In this document: positions 13,836 to 21,304 of the stretch, one piece after another
Layout: each line of letters begins with the position of its first letter
Position numbering within the stretch: the stretch's first letter is position 1
Virus record (IMG/VR): IMGVR_UViG_3300031963_000512
Span: 1 to 34,617 of that record
Length of the DNA: 34,617 nucleotides
Strand: one strand, 5' to 3'
Source of the DNA: a virus
Position numbers and translations under genes: made by a program
Notes under the pieces: generated by a model
What the model was told of the DNA's origin: nothing
The model's database searches: none
The model's input: only the letters and a program-made list of their open reading frames with translations

Positions 13836-14019
13836 TATCCTTGACCTGATCCGCGAGTTGCCTCGTGAGATCAATGACGCATCAACAACAACGGAATTTA
13901 AATTCTTAACAGTGGGCAGCGTTCTGTGGCAGTGCCATGACGAGATCAAGTACTTGCGTGCAGAAGTTGCGAGGTTGAAAAGTGACGGTCGTAGTAAAAA
14001 AGGAAAGAAGGTGTACTGA
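13819..14019 (+). CDS. Small hypothetical protein, 66 aa
   Basis: GTG 13819 is preferred because TGGAGG (13807-13812) lies 6 bp before it; an in-frame ATG at 13801 has no ribosome site at the right distance. The protein is helical and acidic at the start (EIEDDILDLIRELPREINDA) and ends with a basic tail (RLKSDGRSKKGKKVY). It overlaps the upstream gene by 17 bp and the downstream gene by 38 bp. No family is recognised. Confidence 0.62.
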   Translation: MEIEDDILDLIRELPREINDASTTTEFKFLTVGSVLWQCHDEIKYLRAEVARLKSDGRSKKGKKVY

Positions 14020-14167
14020 GTGTAAGCGCCAGTTCGCTACGCCGGAATCATATCGGTCTCACAAATACAAGTTTGGTGGGTGCCGTTCGTTAGAAGCCTT
14101 GGCAGCAGCCGGGTTCATAGAAACGGGTAAAGGTTGGAAATACACAAGATTAGTGGGGAACAAATGA
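13982..14167 (+). CDS. Small zinc-finger protein, 61 aa
   Basis: A GTG start at 13982 is proposed. The core RRCTECKRQFATPESYRSHK followed by YKFGGC has the spacing C-x2-C-x12-H-x5-C, like a single C2H2-type zinc finger with Cys as the last ligand. The rest is a short helix (SLEALAAAGFIETGKGWKYT). Similar single-finger proteins occur in actinobacterial and proteobacterial phages; they may bind DNA or protein. The stop overlaps the next start (ATGA). Confidence 0.7.
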   Translation: MTVVVKKERRCTECKRQFATPESYRSHKYKFGGCRSLEALAAAGFIETGKGWKYTRLVGNK

Positions 14168-15144
14168 GTCCTAGAATTTTTATCAGTATTATTTCGTACC
14201 GTGATCCGCTGTTGATGAGCACGGTCATGTCTGCGTATAACAACGCGAGATACAAGCAGCAATTGGTTTTCGGCATCGTAGATCAAGCGTATCCCGGAGA
14301 GTTCTTTACTCCCAAAGCATTGTCCTATGACGGGCAGATTCGCTATCTGCGCGTAGATCCTGAGTACGCACGAGGCGCTTGCTGGGCTAGAAACTCCGCG
14401 CAGACCATGTGGAACGGCGAAGACTATTTCATGCAGATCGACTCGCACACGCTGTTCGATGCTGATTGGGATGAGATCCTGATCAATGCTTATCAAGACT
14501 TGAAGCAGTATCACGATAAGCCGGTCATTACTGCGTATCCGCATTCCTTCTCTGCAGTCGATGACAACATCAACAATCTGAAGAAGTACAAGTACAACGG
14601 GTTGCTGACCCTCGTAGTCGATGCCCCCGGTACGTTCAAGAAGGATCTGTACGTCAGTACTCACGCACGTGTTCTGGGTCGCAAAGATCCTGTACACGGT
14701 TTCTTACTGAGCGCCAACTGCCTATTCGCGCAAGGCTCCGTCTGCGAAGAAGTGCCGTACGATCCTTACCTTTACTTCTCAGGAGAGGAGCACTCGCTTG
14801 CTTTGAGACTGTGGACACACGGATACAACATCTTCCACATCCCGCAGATCCCGGTATACCACCACTACGGACGGAGTTACCGGACGACAGTGTGGAGCGA
14901 CACGTTCATCGAAAACAACCGCGCACAAAAGTGGTACAACTACGATAAGAATTCTAGGTCGCGGTTGACAGACGTAGTGACAGGCACGTTACCCGGAGTG
15001 TATGGCCTTGGCTCACAACGTACGTTGGACCAGTACATTGAGTGGTCAGGCATTGACTACCGCAACAAGACCTTGACGACTAAGGCGTTGACTGGTGATG
15101 GCATCTTTGACCACGATTACAAGGCACCGCTGGTCTTGATATGA
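14164..15144 (+). CDS. GT60-type GlcNAc-transferase (Skp1-hydroxyproline GnT family), 326 aa
   Basis: The product starts IFISIISYRDPLLMSTVMSA, has YARGACWARNSAQTMWNGED and YFMQIDSHTLFDADWDEILI (D93-S-H95), and later GEEHSLALRLWTHGYNIFHI followed by YHHYGRSYR. This order is the signature of the Pfam GlcNAc family (CAZy GT60), founded on the Dictyostelium enzyme Gnt1 that adds GlcNAc to a hydroxyproline of Skp1. The fold is GT-A; D93 and nearby acids would bind metal and UDP-sugar. Bacterial members exist, mostly uncharacterised. A prolyl-hydroxylase-like oxygenase lies upstream (11288), which could make the acceptor. ATG 14164 overlaps the upstream stop (ATGA). Confidence 0.88.
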   Translation: MSPRIFISIISYRDPLLMSTVMSAYNNARYKQQLVFGIVDQAYPGEFFTPKALSYDGQIRYLRVDPEYARGACWARNSAQTMWNGEDYFMQIDSHTLFDADWDEILINAYQDLKQYHDKPVITAYPHSFSAVDDNINNLKKYKYNGLLTLVVDAPGTFKKDLYVSTHARVLGRKDPVHGFLLSANCLFAQGSVCEEVPYDPYLYFSGEEHSLALRLWTHGYNIFHIPQIPVYHHYGRSYRTTVWSDTFIENNRAQKWYNYDKNSRSRLTDVVTGTLPGVYGLGSQRTLDQYIEWSGIDYRNKTLTTKALTGDGIFDHDYKAPLVLI

Positions 15145-16991
15145 GTCTGATCACACTCGACTTTGAGACGTACTACTCCAAGGACTACAGTCTCAGCAAA
15201 CTGACGACGGAAGAGTACATCCGCGACAAGCGGTTTGAAGTCATTGGCGTGGCATTTAAAGTTAATAACAACCCAACCGAATGGGTGACGGGTACACACC
15301 ATGACATTCAAAAACGACTCAAGGAACTAGACTGGGAGAACTCTGCCCTCCTCTGTCACAACACACTCTTTGACGGGGCGATCCTGTCATGGGTATTTGG
15401 GATTGAGGCGGGCGTATATATGGACACGCTCTGCATGGCGCGGGCGGTACATGGGGTGGATGCGGGCGGCTCGTTGGCTGCCCTCGTCAAGCGTTACAAC
15501 TTAGGGGAAAAGGGAACGGAGGTAGTCGATGCACTGGGTAAGAAGCGTGGGGACTTTGATAGTGGAGACCTTGATCGGTATGGCGGTTATTGTCGTAATG
15601 ACGTTGATCTTACTTATTCTCTATTCTATGTCTTGGCTGAAAGATTTCCGAGATCAGAACTTGAACTGATCGACATGACTCTGCAGATGTTCATCAAGCC
15701 CACACTGAAGATTGACGATGGGCTGCTGATGGATCGGCAGGAGGAGATCAAGACGGAGAAGTCTGAATTACTTCGTGGCCTGATGTCGGTGCTCAAGGCC
15801 GAGAACGAGGAAGAGGTTCGTAAGAAACTCTGCAGCAACAAGCAGTTTGCTCAGGTGTTGGAATCATTCAACATCAAGCCTCCGGTCAAGACTAGCCCGA
15901 CGACGGGCAAAGAAACATTTGCATTTGCTAAGAACGACGAGGGCTTCATTGAACTGACGCAGCATGAAGACCCGGTAGTGCAGCAACTTTGCGCGGTGCG
16001 TCTGGGTACTAAATCAACTTTGGAGGAAAGCAGAATTGAACGCTTTATTCGTATTCGTGGTAGGAACCGTGGTCGGCTACCTATCCCGCTCAAGTATTAC
16101 GGCGCTCACACGGGTCGCTGGTCGGGTATGGACTCCGTCAACTTACAAAACCTTCCATCACGAGATAAGAAAAAGAAGGCACTCAAGAATTCGGTGGTGG
16201 CTCCGGAAGGCACTGTCGTTATCAACTGCGACTCCTCGCAGATCGAAGCACGCGTCCTTGCGTGGCTGGCTGGGCAGGCATCTGTAGTCGAGCAGTTCCG
16301 CAAGGGTGAGGATGTGTACAGCATCTTCGCCAGTAAGATCTACGACCGCCCGATCAGCAAGAAAGATCCAGTCGAGCGGTTCGTGGGTAAGACCTGCATC
16401 CTTGGACTGGGCTACGGGACCGGGGCTTTGAAACTGAAGCACACTTTGAAGACCCAGCCGCCGGGGGCGGATATCACCGAGGAAGAAGCCAAGCGCATCG
16501 TGTCGGTGTACCGCAACGAGAACGACAAGATTCCAGACCTCTGGTCTGAGTGTGACCGTGCTTTAAATGACATGATGAAAGGGGTCAATCGTAGCTACGC
16601 CTTGGGACAGGGTGGAGCACTATGGGTCACTCCAGACGGTATCGAACTACCGAACACCTTGAAGATCCGTTATGCCAACCTGCGATTGGAAGAAGGCAAG
16701 ATGGTCTACGACTCTCGCAAAGGGCCGGTCAATATCTGGGGTGGTGGCATGGTGGAGAACGTAGTGCAGGCTCTGGCCCGCATCATCGTAGGCGAACAGA
16801 TGATTAAGATCCGGGAAAAATACCGTCCGGTGCTGACTGTCCATGACGCCGCTGTGATCGTGGCTCCGAAAGATGATGTCGAAGAAGCCCTTGAATTCAT
16901 AACAAAAATTATGTCTACTGCTCCGGAATGGTGTGCAGATTTGCCTGTGGCTTGTGAGGCCAAATGGGGCGAATCATACGGAGAGTGCTAA
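15141..16991 (+). CDS. Family A DNA polymerase with 3'-5' exonuclease, 616 aa
   Basis: This is the phage replicative polymerase. The N-terminal exonuclease begins with LDFETYY (D7, E9). The polymerase part shows YGAHTGRWSGMDSVNLQNLP, motif A NCDSSQIEARV (D364), motif B VGKTCILGLGYGTG (K417), and motif C LTVHDAAVIV (H568, D569). All catalytic aspartates are present. The residue matching Phe762 of E. coli Pol I in motif B is leucine (L421), a change that in environmental phages has been linked with slower or temperate replication. There is no 5' nuclease domain. The start overlaps the upstream stop (ATGA), tying the polymerase to the modification cassette's transcript. Confidence 0.95.
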   Translation: MSLITLDFETYYSKDYSLSKLTTEEYIRDKRFEVIGVAFKVNNNPTEWVTGTHHDIQKRLKELDWENSALLCHNTLFDGAILSWVFGIEAGVYMDTLCMARAVHGVDAGGSLAALVKRYNLGEKGTEVVDALGKKRGDFDSGDLDRYGGYCRNDVDLTYSLFYVLAERFPRSELELIDMTLQMFIKPTLKIDDGLLMDRQEEIKTEKSELLRGLMSVLKAENEEEVRKKLCSNKQFAQVLESFNIKPPVKTSPTTGKETFAFAKNDEGFIELTQHEDPVVQQLCAVRLGTKSTLEESRIERFIRIRGRNRGRLPIPLKYYGAHTGRWSGMDSVNLQNLPSRDKKKKALKNSVVAPEGTVVINCDSSQIEARVLAWLAGQASVVEQFRKGEDVYSIFASKIYDRPISKKDPVERFVGKTCILGLGYGTGALKLKHTLKTQPPGADITEEEAKRIVSVYRNENDKIPDLWSECDRALNDMMKGVNRSYALGQGGALWVTPDGIELPNTLKIRYANLRLEEGKMVYDSRKGPVNIWGGGMVENVVQALARIIVGEQMIKIREKYRPVLTVHDAAVIVAPKDDVEEALEFITKIMSTAPEWCADLPVACEAKWGESYGEC

Positions 16992-17645
16992 GTGATTAAG
17001 TGGAGTTACAGTGGACTGAAGGACTACGTGAACTGCCCCCGGCAGTATTACGAAGTGAAGGTCGCCAAGAATTTTACCAAGCGTCCTACTCAGCAGATGC
17101 TGTACGGCACGGCTGTTCACAAGGCACTGGAAGATTACGTTGGAGAGGGCAAGCCGCTTGAGAAGAACTACGAGCGGTACCAACCCATGCTGGATGCTCT
17201 GCTGACTATCGAGGGAGAACGACTTCCTGAGTATCGCATGGCGATCAACACGGAATTAGAACCGTGCACATGGGGAGCCGAGGACTACTGGGTCCGAGGT
17301 ATTGTGGACTTGCTTGTGCTGGGCGGCGACACGGCTTACATCGTGGACTACAAAACCGGTAGCGCCAAGTATCCGGACGTGAACCAATTAAAGTTAATGT
17401 CCTTGATGACCTACGCCCACTTCCCCAATGTCAAACACATCAAGGCTGGTTTGCTGTTCGTTGCACACAACACGTTCATCAACGAGGTCTATCACCGGGA
17501 TCAGTCTGAGGACATGTGGAAGGATTTTCTCCCTGATCTGGAACGACTGAAGTTATCCTACGACAACGACAAGTGGCCGGAGAATCCAACCCCGCTGTGC
17601 GGCTGGTGTCCGGTGACTAGCTGTCAATTTCATAAGGTGCGCTAA
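16992..17645 (+). CDS. PD-(D/E)xK nuclease, Cas4/RecB-like, 217 aa
   Basis: A GTG start at 16992 follows directly after the polymerase stop, with GGAG at 16980-16983. The N-terminus has SGLKDYVNCPRQYYEVKVAK and LYGTAVHKALEDYV (catalytic His). The core has WVRGIVDLLVL (Asp) and AYIVDYKTGSAKYPDVNQL (Asp-x-Lys and the Gln motif). The end has LCGWCPVTSCQFHK; with the early Cys these give the C...CxxC-x5-C set that binds an iron-sulfur cluster in Cas4 and AddB-like nucleases. It is expected to be a DNA exonuclease acting in replication or recombination. Confidence 0.88.
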   Translation: MIKWSYSGLKDYVNCPRQYYEVKVAKNFTKRPTQQMLYGTAVHKALEDYVGEGKPLEKNYERYQPMLDALLTIEGERLPEYRMAINTELEPCTWGAEDYWVRGIVDLLVLGGDTAYIVDYKTGSAKYPDVNQLKLMSLMTYAHFPNVKHIKAGLLFVAHNTFINEVYHRDQSEDMWKDFLPDLERLKLSYDNDKWPENPTPLCGWCPVTSCQFHKVR

Positions 17646-17929
17646 TGCCATACGTCAACAAGAAACGTCCATACGACAAAGAATACCAGCAGCAAAAGGC
17701 TCGCGGGGAACATGCAGACCGCATGGAGCGTCAACGCGCTCGCCGCGCAGTCGATAAGACTGGGAAAGATTTAAATGGTAACGGGAAAGCAGACCGTCGC
17801 GAGGGCAAAGATATTGCCCACAAGAAACCACTGTCTCGCGGTGGTACGAACAAAGACGGTTACACTATTCAATCGGTTCGCCGGAATCGCTCCTTTAAAC
17901 GTACCTCGACGGGAGCGATGAAGGTCTAG
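17645..17929 (+). CDS. HNH-like nuclease or packaging protein, 94 aa
   Basis: The start overlaps the upstream stop (TAATG). The product is very basic (RMERQRARRAVDKTGKDLN). Its C-terminal part, DIAHKKPLSRGGTNKDGYTI followed by RRNRSFKR, resembles the HNH core (catalytic His in AHKKPLSRGG and a later Asn-Arg-Ser). The CxxC zinc residues of many HNH proteins are absent. Similar short phage proteins are labelled HNH endonuclease-like. A 171-bp gap follows with no clear gene. Confidence 0.65.
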   Translation: MPYVNKKRPYDKEYQQQKARGEHADRMERQRARRAVDKTGKDLNGNGKADRREGKDIAHKKPLSRGGTNKDGYTIQSVRRNRSFKRTSTGAMKV

Positions 17930-18100
17930 TCCCCACAAGGCATGAGTGTGGAGGACGGGGGGTTTCCTCACCCACTTCCCCCCAGCGAGATTCATCCCTC
18001 GCTCAACCATGCCTGTCAGCGATGGCTTAGCTTTATTGCTTTTCCGGGTCGTGCGCTGACCGACTAACCCCCGTAAGGGGTCTTAGTAATCGGAGTAGTT

Positions 18101-19684
18101 ATGCAGATTATTGATGACACAGTCCTGCAGTTTCGGCTGCCGTATCAACTCGCCGACGATGTGTATTCCTGCATCGATAAATGCGAGATCCATAAGTCCG
18201 TAGGACAGGACAAAGAACTACTGATGTATTGGGGGCACGAGGAAGTCCAACGACTGACTCACCTGTGCGACGCTGCACTACCCACTACCCTGAAAGTTCC
18301 CTCACCCATGCAGCGGGACTATAAGTGGCCCGGCGTTTACAAACCGTTCGATCACCAGAAGGAAACGGCAGAGTTTCTATCCGTCAGGCAACGAGCGTTT
18401 TGTTTCAACGAGGCAGGCACTGGCAAGACTTCGGCTGCAATTTGGGCAGCAGACTACCTGATGAATATCGGGGCAATACGCAAGGTGCTAGTTATCTGCC
18501 CAATCTCAATCATGTACTCAGCATGGCAAGCCGACGTGCTGAAGACTGCCATGCACCGTTCTTGTGGTGTGGCGTACGGTCCATCCGAGCGCCGAAAGAA
18601 GATCATCCGTAGCGGCTATGACTTCACCATCATCAACTACGACGGCACTCACGTCATGTTGGAGGAGTTAAAGACCGCTGACTTTGACCTGATCATCGTT
18701 GATGAAGCCAATGCTTATAAGACTGTCAGCACCCGCAGATGGAAGACGCTGGCTAAACTCATACAGCCTCACACGTGGCTCTGGATGATGACCGGTACTC
18801 CTGCCTCACAGTCTCCGGTCGATGCGTTTGGCATCGCTAAACTTGTCTCGCCGTACCGAGTTCCGAAGTTCATGACTGCATGGCGCGACAAAGTCATGAT
18901 GCAGATATCACGTTTCAAGTGGATGCCAAAACGCACAGCACAAGAAGAAGTCTTTAACGCACTGCAGCCCGCGATACGGTTTACCAAGGCAGAGTGTCTT
19001 GACTTGCCAGAGGTGATGTATCAGACCCGTGATGTCCCACTGACCCCACAAGTCATTGCGTACTACAAGCGACTTCGCGACCAGATGCTGGTGCAAGCAG
19101 CAGGCGAACAGATCACCGCTGTCAATGCTGCGGCATCGCTCAACAAATTACTGCAGTTGTCAGGCGGCGCTGTATATACAGACACCCGTGAAGTTGTTGA
19201 GTTCGACATCTCGCCACGTTTAAACGCACTCGAAGAAGTACTTGATGAAACTGTAAATAAAGTTGTAGTATTTGTTTCGTACACGCATACTATCGATGTG
19301 GTGGCTGAACACTTAACGGAAAAGGGATACAGCAACGAGATCATTCAAGGCGCAGTTGCAGCGGCAAAGCGATCAGAGATCATTCAAAGATTTCAGACGC
19401 AGCAGCACCCACGGGTGTTGATCATTCAGCCGCAAGCCGCATCGCATGGTGTGACGTTGACTGCTGCAGATACTGTAGTGTTTTGGTCGCCCGTGATGAG
19501 CGTGGAAACGTATCTTCAGTGCATCGCTCGCATCGACCGTGTGGGTCAAAAGAACCGCATGACCGTGGTTCACCTGCAGGGTTCAGATGTCGAGAAGAAG
19601 ATGTACACGATGCTGCAAGGCAAAGTTGATAACCATCAATTGTTGGTGGATATGTACAAACAGGAGTTGGAAAGCAATGAGTAA
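18101..19684 (+). CDS. SNF2-like superfamily 2 helicase, 527 aa
   Basis: The Q/I region has DHQKETAEFL and the Walker A motif NEAGTGKT (K109). Motif Ia is ICPISIMYSAWQ. Motif II is DEAN (201-204), typical of SNF2-type proteins, and motif III is MMTGTPASQSP. The second RecA lobe has VVFVSYTHTIDVVAEHL, LIIQPQAASHGVTLTAADTV and the arginine-finger motif CIARIDRVGQKNR. Phages use such enzymes in replication or recombination. GGAG at 18092-18095 precedes the ATG. The end overlaps the next gene by 8 bp. Confidence 0.93.
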   Translation: MQIIDDTVLQFRLPYQLADDVYSCIDKCEIHKSVGQDKELLMYWGHEEVQRLTHLCDAALPTTLKVPSPMQRDYKWPGVYKPFDHQKETAEFLSVRQRAFCFNEAGTGKTSAAIWAADYLMNIGAIRKVLVICPISIMYSAWQADVLKTAMHRSCGVAYGPSERRKKIIRSGYDFTIINYDGTHVMLEELKTADFDLIIVDEANAYKTVSTRRWKTLAKLIQPHTWLWMMTGTPASQSPVDAFGIAKLVSPYRVPKFMTAWRDKVMMQISRFKWMPKRTAQEEVFNALQPAIRFTKAECLDLPEVMYQTRDVPLTPQVIAYYKRLRDQMLVQAAGEQITAVNAAASLNKLLQLSGGAVYTDTREVVEFDISPRLNALEEVLDETVNKVVVFVSYTHTIDVVAEHLTEKGYSNEIIQGAVAAAKRSEIIQRFQTQQHPRVLIIQPQAASHGVTLTAADTVVFWSPVMSVETYLQCIARIDRVGQKNRMTVVHLQGSDVEKKMYTMLQGKVDNHQLLVDMYKQELESNE

Positions 19685-20075
19685 GTTCAATACCGAAGAG
19701 TTAGTGTCGGCATATCTCGCACTGCGTAACAGCCGCGCTGAGTTGAAAGATAACTACGAGGAAGCTGACGGCAAACTAAAGTCTGAGATGGAACAGATCG
19801 AGCAGGCTATGCTTGAGATCTGTAACGACGTTGGTGCCGACAGTATTAAGACTACGTACGGCACGCTGATCCGCAAAGTCAATGAGCGGTTTTACTGCAC
19901 TGACTGGGACAACTTCAAGAATTACGTGCTTGAGAACGAGGCTGTGGAACTTCTTGAGCGTCGTATACATCAGGGGAACTTTAAGGAGCACATGACGCAG
20001 ATCGAAGGTCAGGGTCTCCCTCCGGGTGTTAACGTGATGCGCGAGTATGGCATCACAGTTCGCAAAGCAAGCTAA
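19677..20075 (+). CDS. Hypothetical replication-module protein, 132 aa
   Basis: The ATG at 19677 is preferred over a much earlier in-frame codon because AGGAG lies about 10 bp before it and the upstream extension would run under the helicase. The first 60 residues form a coiled coil (YLALRNSRAELKDNYEEADG, KLKSEMEQIEQAMLEIC). The rest is a small domain (TLIRKVNERFYCTDWDNFKN, then RRIHQGNFKEHM and LPPGVNVMREYGITVRK). Proteins with this ending are often encoded beside phage ssDNA-binding proteins, as here. A role as a helicase or SSB partner is inferred. Confidence 0.75.
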   Translation: MSKFNTEELVSAYLALRNSRAELKDNYEEADGKLKSEMEQIEQAMLEICNDVGADSIKTTYGTLIRKVNERFYCTDWDNFKNYVLENEAVELLERRIHQGNFKEHMTQIEGQGLPPGVNVMREYGITVRKAS

Positions 20076-20090
20076 GTTAGGAGTTTAGTT

Positions 20091-20921
20091 ATGAGCAACG
20101 ATTTGATTCTGAGTATCAAGAACACTCTCGCCAAAGTTGGCGTTGATGATGAGACCCGTGCTGTCGCTGGCAAAGGCGGTGGCGGTGGTGGCAATAAGCG
20201 CATCTCCATCAAAGGCGGTGTGTTCCGCAAGTACGTAGGTGGTAAGGAAGTCGCGGCTGTCGAAGATCGCCACATGAACGTGGTGTTCGTCAAGATGGCT
20301 CCGGACCCGAGCCGTACGTTCTACACTGGCGCGTACAAGGAAGGTGAGAAGATCTCTCCGGCCTGCTGGTCAAGCAACTCCAAGTCGCCTGATCCGGAAG
20401 TCAAGAATCCTCAATCTGCTTCCTGCGAGACGTGCCAGTGGTCCGTCAAGGGTTCAGGTCAGGGTGGCAGTGGTACTGCATGTCGTATGTCATGGCGTAC
20501 GGCGGTTGTTCTGCCCGGTGACCCGAGCGGTGACGTGATGCAGTTGGTTCTTCCGGCTACCTCAGCGTTCGCTAAGGAAGATGCAGGCAAGTGGGGCTTC
20601 CGTCCGTACTGTCAGTATTTGGCAAATAACAACATCAGCGCCAAGCATGTTGTGACCAAGATGCAGTTCGATACGAAGTCGCCTGTACCGAAGGTGATGT
20701 TCTCGCCGGTATCAGCAATTGACGATGCTGTCTTGCCGATTATCGAAGCGCAGTCGAAGTCGCAGGCCGCCGAGAATGCTGTCAAACTGAACGTCTACCA
20801 GTCTGATGAGGGCGAGGCTCCGGCGATTCCGGAACCGACTCTTCGTAAGTCTGACAAGGCGGAATCTGTTCCTTCTGAAGACGTGTCTGAAGTCATCAAG
20901 AAGTGGTCAAAGAAAAAGTAA
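20091..20921 (+). CDS. Probable ssDNA-binding protein, 276 aa
   Basis: The order of features matches a phage protein type found next to polymerase and helicase genes: a Gly-rich N-terminal segment (GKGGGGGGNKRISIKGGVFR), a Cys-rich zinc-binding-like region (CWSS...CETCQWSVKGSGQGG, then CRMSWRTAVVLP), a beta-rich core (MQLVLPATSAFAKEDAGKWG, VVTKMQFDTKSPVPKVMFSP), and an acidic, low-complexity tail ending KKWSKKK. It lacks a textbook OB-fold motif, so the call rests on context and layout. TTAGGAG precedes the ATG at a good distance. Confidence 0.65.
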   Translation: MSNDLILSIKNTLAKVGVDDETRAVAGKGGGGGGNKRISIKGGVFRKYVGGKEVAAVEDRHMNVVFVKMAPDPSRTFYTGAYKEGEKISPACWSSNSKSPDPEVKNPQSASCETCQWSVKGSGQGGSGTACRMSWRTAVVLPGDPSGDVMQLVLPATSAFAKEDAGKWGFRPYCQYLANNNISAKHVVTKMQFDTKSPVPKVMFSPVSAIDDAVLPIIEAQSKSQAAENAVKLNVYQSDEGEAPAIPEPTLRKSDKAESVPSEDVSEVIKKWSKKK

Positions 20922-20930
20922 CGGTGATTT

Positions 20931-21245
20931 ATGGCACGACCTTACGGACAAAAATTTCTCATCGCTCTTAATAAGTCTGAGCCCGACACCCTCGGGCTGC
21001 AGTTGGCGAAGTTGTGTGTAAAGGCAAACTTGCCTGCCACTATGGTGGCGACTGCGTTGGAGGTGTCTTCAACAACAGTCTACAAATGGTTTCGCGGACA
21101 GGGAATCAGAGAGCGTAAGCGTAAGGCAGTGGAGGTCTTGATTGACCTCATGAAGGAAGACCTTGCTAATGGAGACTTACCCGTCGCCGATGTGAATGCT
21201 GCTGCAGCATACATGGAAGCGATGCTTGGTAAACCCATTCGCTGA
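20931..21245 (+). CDS. Helix-turn-helix DNA-binding protein, 104 aa
   Basis: Residues 23-60 hold a helix-turn-helix: LQLAKLCVKANLPATMVATA followed by LEVSSTTVYKWFRGQG, with the second helix reading V-S-S-T-T-V-Y-K-W. The C-terminus is helical (AVEVLIDLMKEDLANGDLPV). It could be a repressor or an origin-binding protein; among genes seen here it is one of the better candidates to bind the octamer array at 1484-1906, but that is inference. A terminator (21265-21293) follows. Confidence 0.75.
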   Translation: MARPYGQKFLIALNKSEPDTLGLQLAKLCVKANLPATMVATALEVSSTTVYKWFRGQGIRERKRKAVEVLIDLMKEDLANGDLPVADVNAAAAYMEAMLGKPIR

Positions 21246-21264
21246 TATGGCTTCTCCCTTTCAC

Positions 21265-21293
21265 GGCGGGGGACTGACACCCCGCCTTATTTC
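21265..21293 (+). terminator. Hairpin terminator-like structure
   Basis: GGCGGGG (21265-21271) pairs with CCCCGCC (21280-21286) around an 8-nt loop and is followed by a short TTATTT. It lies between the HTH gene (stop at 21245) and the primase-helicase (21305). The U tract is weak, so it may attenuate rather than fully stop transcription. Confidence 0.6.
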
Positions 21294-21304
21294 TCGCTGC
21301 GCTT

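Noticed and set aside
14059-14697. 212-codon minus-strand frame
   Set aside because: It is the complement of the GT60-type gene and the zinc-finger gene.
17942-18067. 41-codon plus-strand frame in the gap after the HNH-like gene
   Set aside because: Pro-rich product with no convincing ribosome site. The gap (17930-18100) also holds G6/C6 runs (17957-17962, 17978-17983) and a small CCCC-GTAA-GGGG hairpin (18069-18080), neither with a T tract good enough to call a terminator.
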